Shown here: positions 63,326 to 64,000 of the stretch, one piece after another | Numbering within the stretch: the first letter of the stretch is position 1 | Layout: each line of letters begins with the position of its first letter | From: JAJPHW01 sp963799065 | GTDB lineage: Bacteria; Acidobacteriota; Terriglobia; Terriglobales; Acidobacteriaceae | Direction: 5' to 3' | Length of the DNA stretch: 64,000 nt | Assembly (NCBI GenBank): GCA_963799065.1 | Contig: CAWCVJ010000003.1 | Location: forward strand, 930,001 to 994,000 | The notes under the pieces: generated by a model | Databases searched by the model: none | What the model was told of the DNA's origin: nothing | The model's input: only the letters and a program-made list of their open reading frames with translations | Translations under genes and position numbers: made by a program

Positions 63326-64000
63326 ATGGCAACCATGGAAGCGGTCCTTATGAGCGCACAGAAGAAAATGGCGGGTTTCGACGAAGACTCACGCTGGCAG
63401 GCGGTTCTCGCCCGCGACCCAAAGCACGATGGGCAATTCGTATTCGCGGTCAGCTCCACAGGAATCTACTGCCGTCCCTCGTGCCCCTCGAAACGGCCCC
63501 GCCGCGAGAACGTCCAATTTTTCGACGAACTTCTGGCTGCGGAAAAAGCTGGATACCGCGCCTGCCTGCGCTGTCGACCCAAAGCCGCATCCGCGAACGA
63601 AACGGCGGACAAAATAAAATCCATCTGCCGCTTCATCGAGCAGCATTTGGATGAGCCCGTGACCCTCCCCCGTCTCGGCAAAGAGTTCCACATGAGCCCT
63701 TTCCACTTGCAGCGAGTCTTCAAATCAGCTCTCGGAGTCACGCCACGCGCCTACGCCGATTCGCTTCGCGTACAACAGCTCAAGCGCAATCTCAAAGCTG
63801 GGCATTCCGTCACTCGATCCATGTATGACGCCGGCTACAGTTCCAGCAGTCGCCTCTATGAACGCGCATCGTCTCAGCTGGGTATGACGCCGGACAAATA
63901 TCGCCGCGGCGCCATTGCCGCACCCATTCGCTACACAGTCGCCGACTCTCCCCTCGGACGCCTGTTGATTGCGGCCACCGATCGCGGCATTTGCTCCATT
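63326..64000 (+). CDS. ada: Ada-type methyltransferase/AraC-like regulator, 5' part (3' end outside window)
   Basis: The frame is open to the end of the window (about 225 residues seen). ATG codons at 63326, 63335 and 63350 are all in frame; none has a clear ribosome site. The N-terminal Ada zinc domain keeps its four cysteines in GIYCRPSCPS and CLRCRP. An AraC-type HTH follows (ICRFIEQHLDEPVTLPRLGKEFHMSPFHLQRVFKSA, then SRLYERAS). A third domain is starting with RYTVADSPLGRLLIAATDRGICSI, typical of the methylguanine-DNA methyltransferase part. It probably senses DNA or phosphate methylation and activates repair genes. The active-site Cys of the last domain lies outside the window. Confidence 0.88.
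   Translation, partial: MATMEAVLMSAQKKMAGFDEDSRWQAVLARDPKHDGQFVFAVSSTGIYCRPSCPSKRPRRENVQFFDELLAAEKAGYRACLRCRPKAASANETADKIKSICRFIEQHLDEPVTLPRLGKEFHMSPFHLQRVFKSALGVTPRAYADSLRVQQLKRNLKAGHSVTRSMYDAGYSSSSRLYERASSQLGMTPDKYRRGAIAAPIRYTVADSPLGRLLIAATDRGICSI

Noticed and set aside
1..64000. CRISPR array, insertion sequence, prophage or rRNA/tRNA gene
   Set aside because: No regularly spaced short repeats, transposase or integrase motifs, phage genes or recognisable structural RNA were found by reading. The only regular tandem array is the in-frame Ig repeats.

Overview
The window looks like a chromosomal segment from an Acidobacteriota bacterium, probably a Koribacter- or Terriglobia-like soil lineage. 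This is inferred from gene content: large secreted proteins with tandem bacterial Ig-like repeats, a DUF3443/DUF2844 secreted-protein locus, an exopolysaccharide locus of the exosortase-associated type, and Tat-exported Gfo/Idh/MocA and TIM-barrel sugar enzymes. No rRNA, tRNA, CRISPR array, transposase or phage gene was found. Base composition is moderately GC-rich by eye and fairly even, so no large recent insertion stands out.

Region 1 (1-24.4 kb) is a cell-surface polysaccharide locus. It opens with the 3' part of an Ig-repeat protein of exact 282-bp period. Next come a BioF2-like GNAT acyltransferase and a translationally coupled PLP decarboxylase plus AMP-forming acyl ligase, then a secreted FG-GAP propeller with an amidotransferase-like domain whose signal peptide is out of frame. 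A minus-strand operon follows, encoding an acyl carrier protein, an ATP-grasp ligase, a frameshifted GNAT and an intact GNAT. Polymer assembly genes come after it: an O-antigen ligase/polymerase-like membrane protein, a methyltransferase fused to a deacetylase-like domain, two asparagine-synthetase-type amidotransferases, a GT4-GT4 fusion, a GT2, a YdcF-like protein and a GT4. Together they suggest a polysaccharide carrying acyl, amide or amino-acid-like decorations. No exosortase or PEP-CTERM protein is present.

Region 2 (24.5-36.5 kb) encodes exported proteins: two DUF3443 proteins bracketing a DUF2844 protein, two divergently transcribed members of an unnamed family with CGPP and CRxDV signatures, and an L-type-lectin/Ig-repeat protein.

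Region 3 (36.5-53.6 kb) is metabolic. It holds eutBC, a ROK kinase, a compact MetE-like methyltransferase coupled to an UlaG-like MBL hydrolase, two sets of Gfo/Idh/MocA oxidoreductase plus sugar isomerase that converge on each other (one with an MFS carrier and a beta-propeller protein), and the glycerol genes glpF, glpK and glpD. A small SET-domain protein and peptide deformylase follow.

Region 4 (53.6-64 kb) carries a czcCBA-type RND efflux operon with a small membrane protein upstream, an AsmA-like protein, a fasciclin protein, TatA, a CBM9-like protein and the 5' part of an Ada-type methyltransferase/regulator.

Three places (about 5811, 9025 and 52540) look as if one extra base breaks or disturbs a frame. 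They are either real lesions or assembly errors, and read mapping would settle which.
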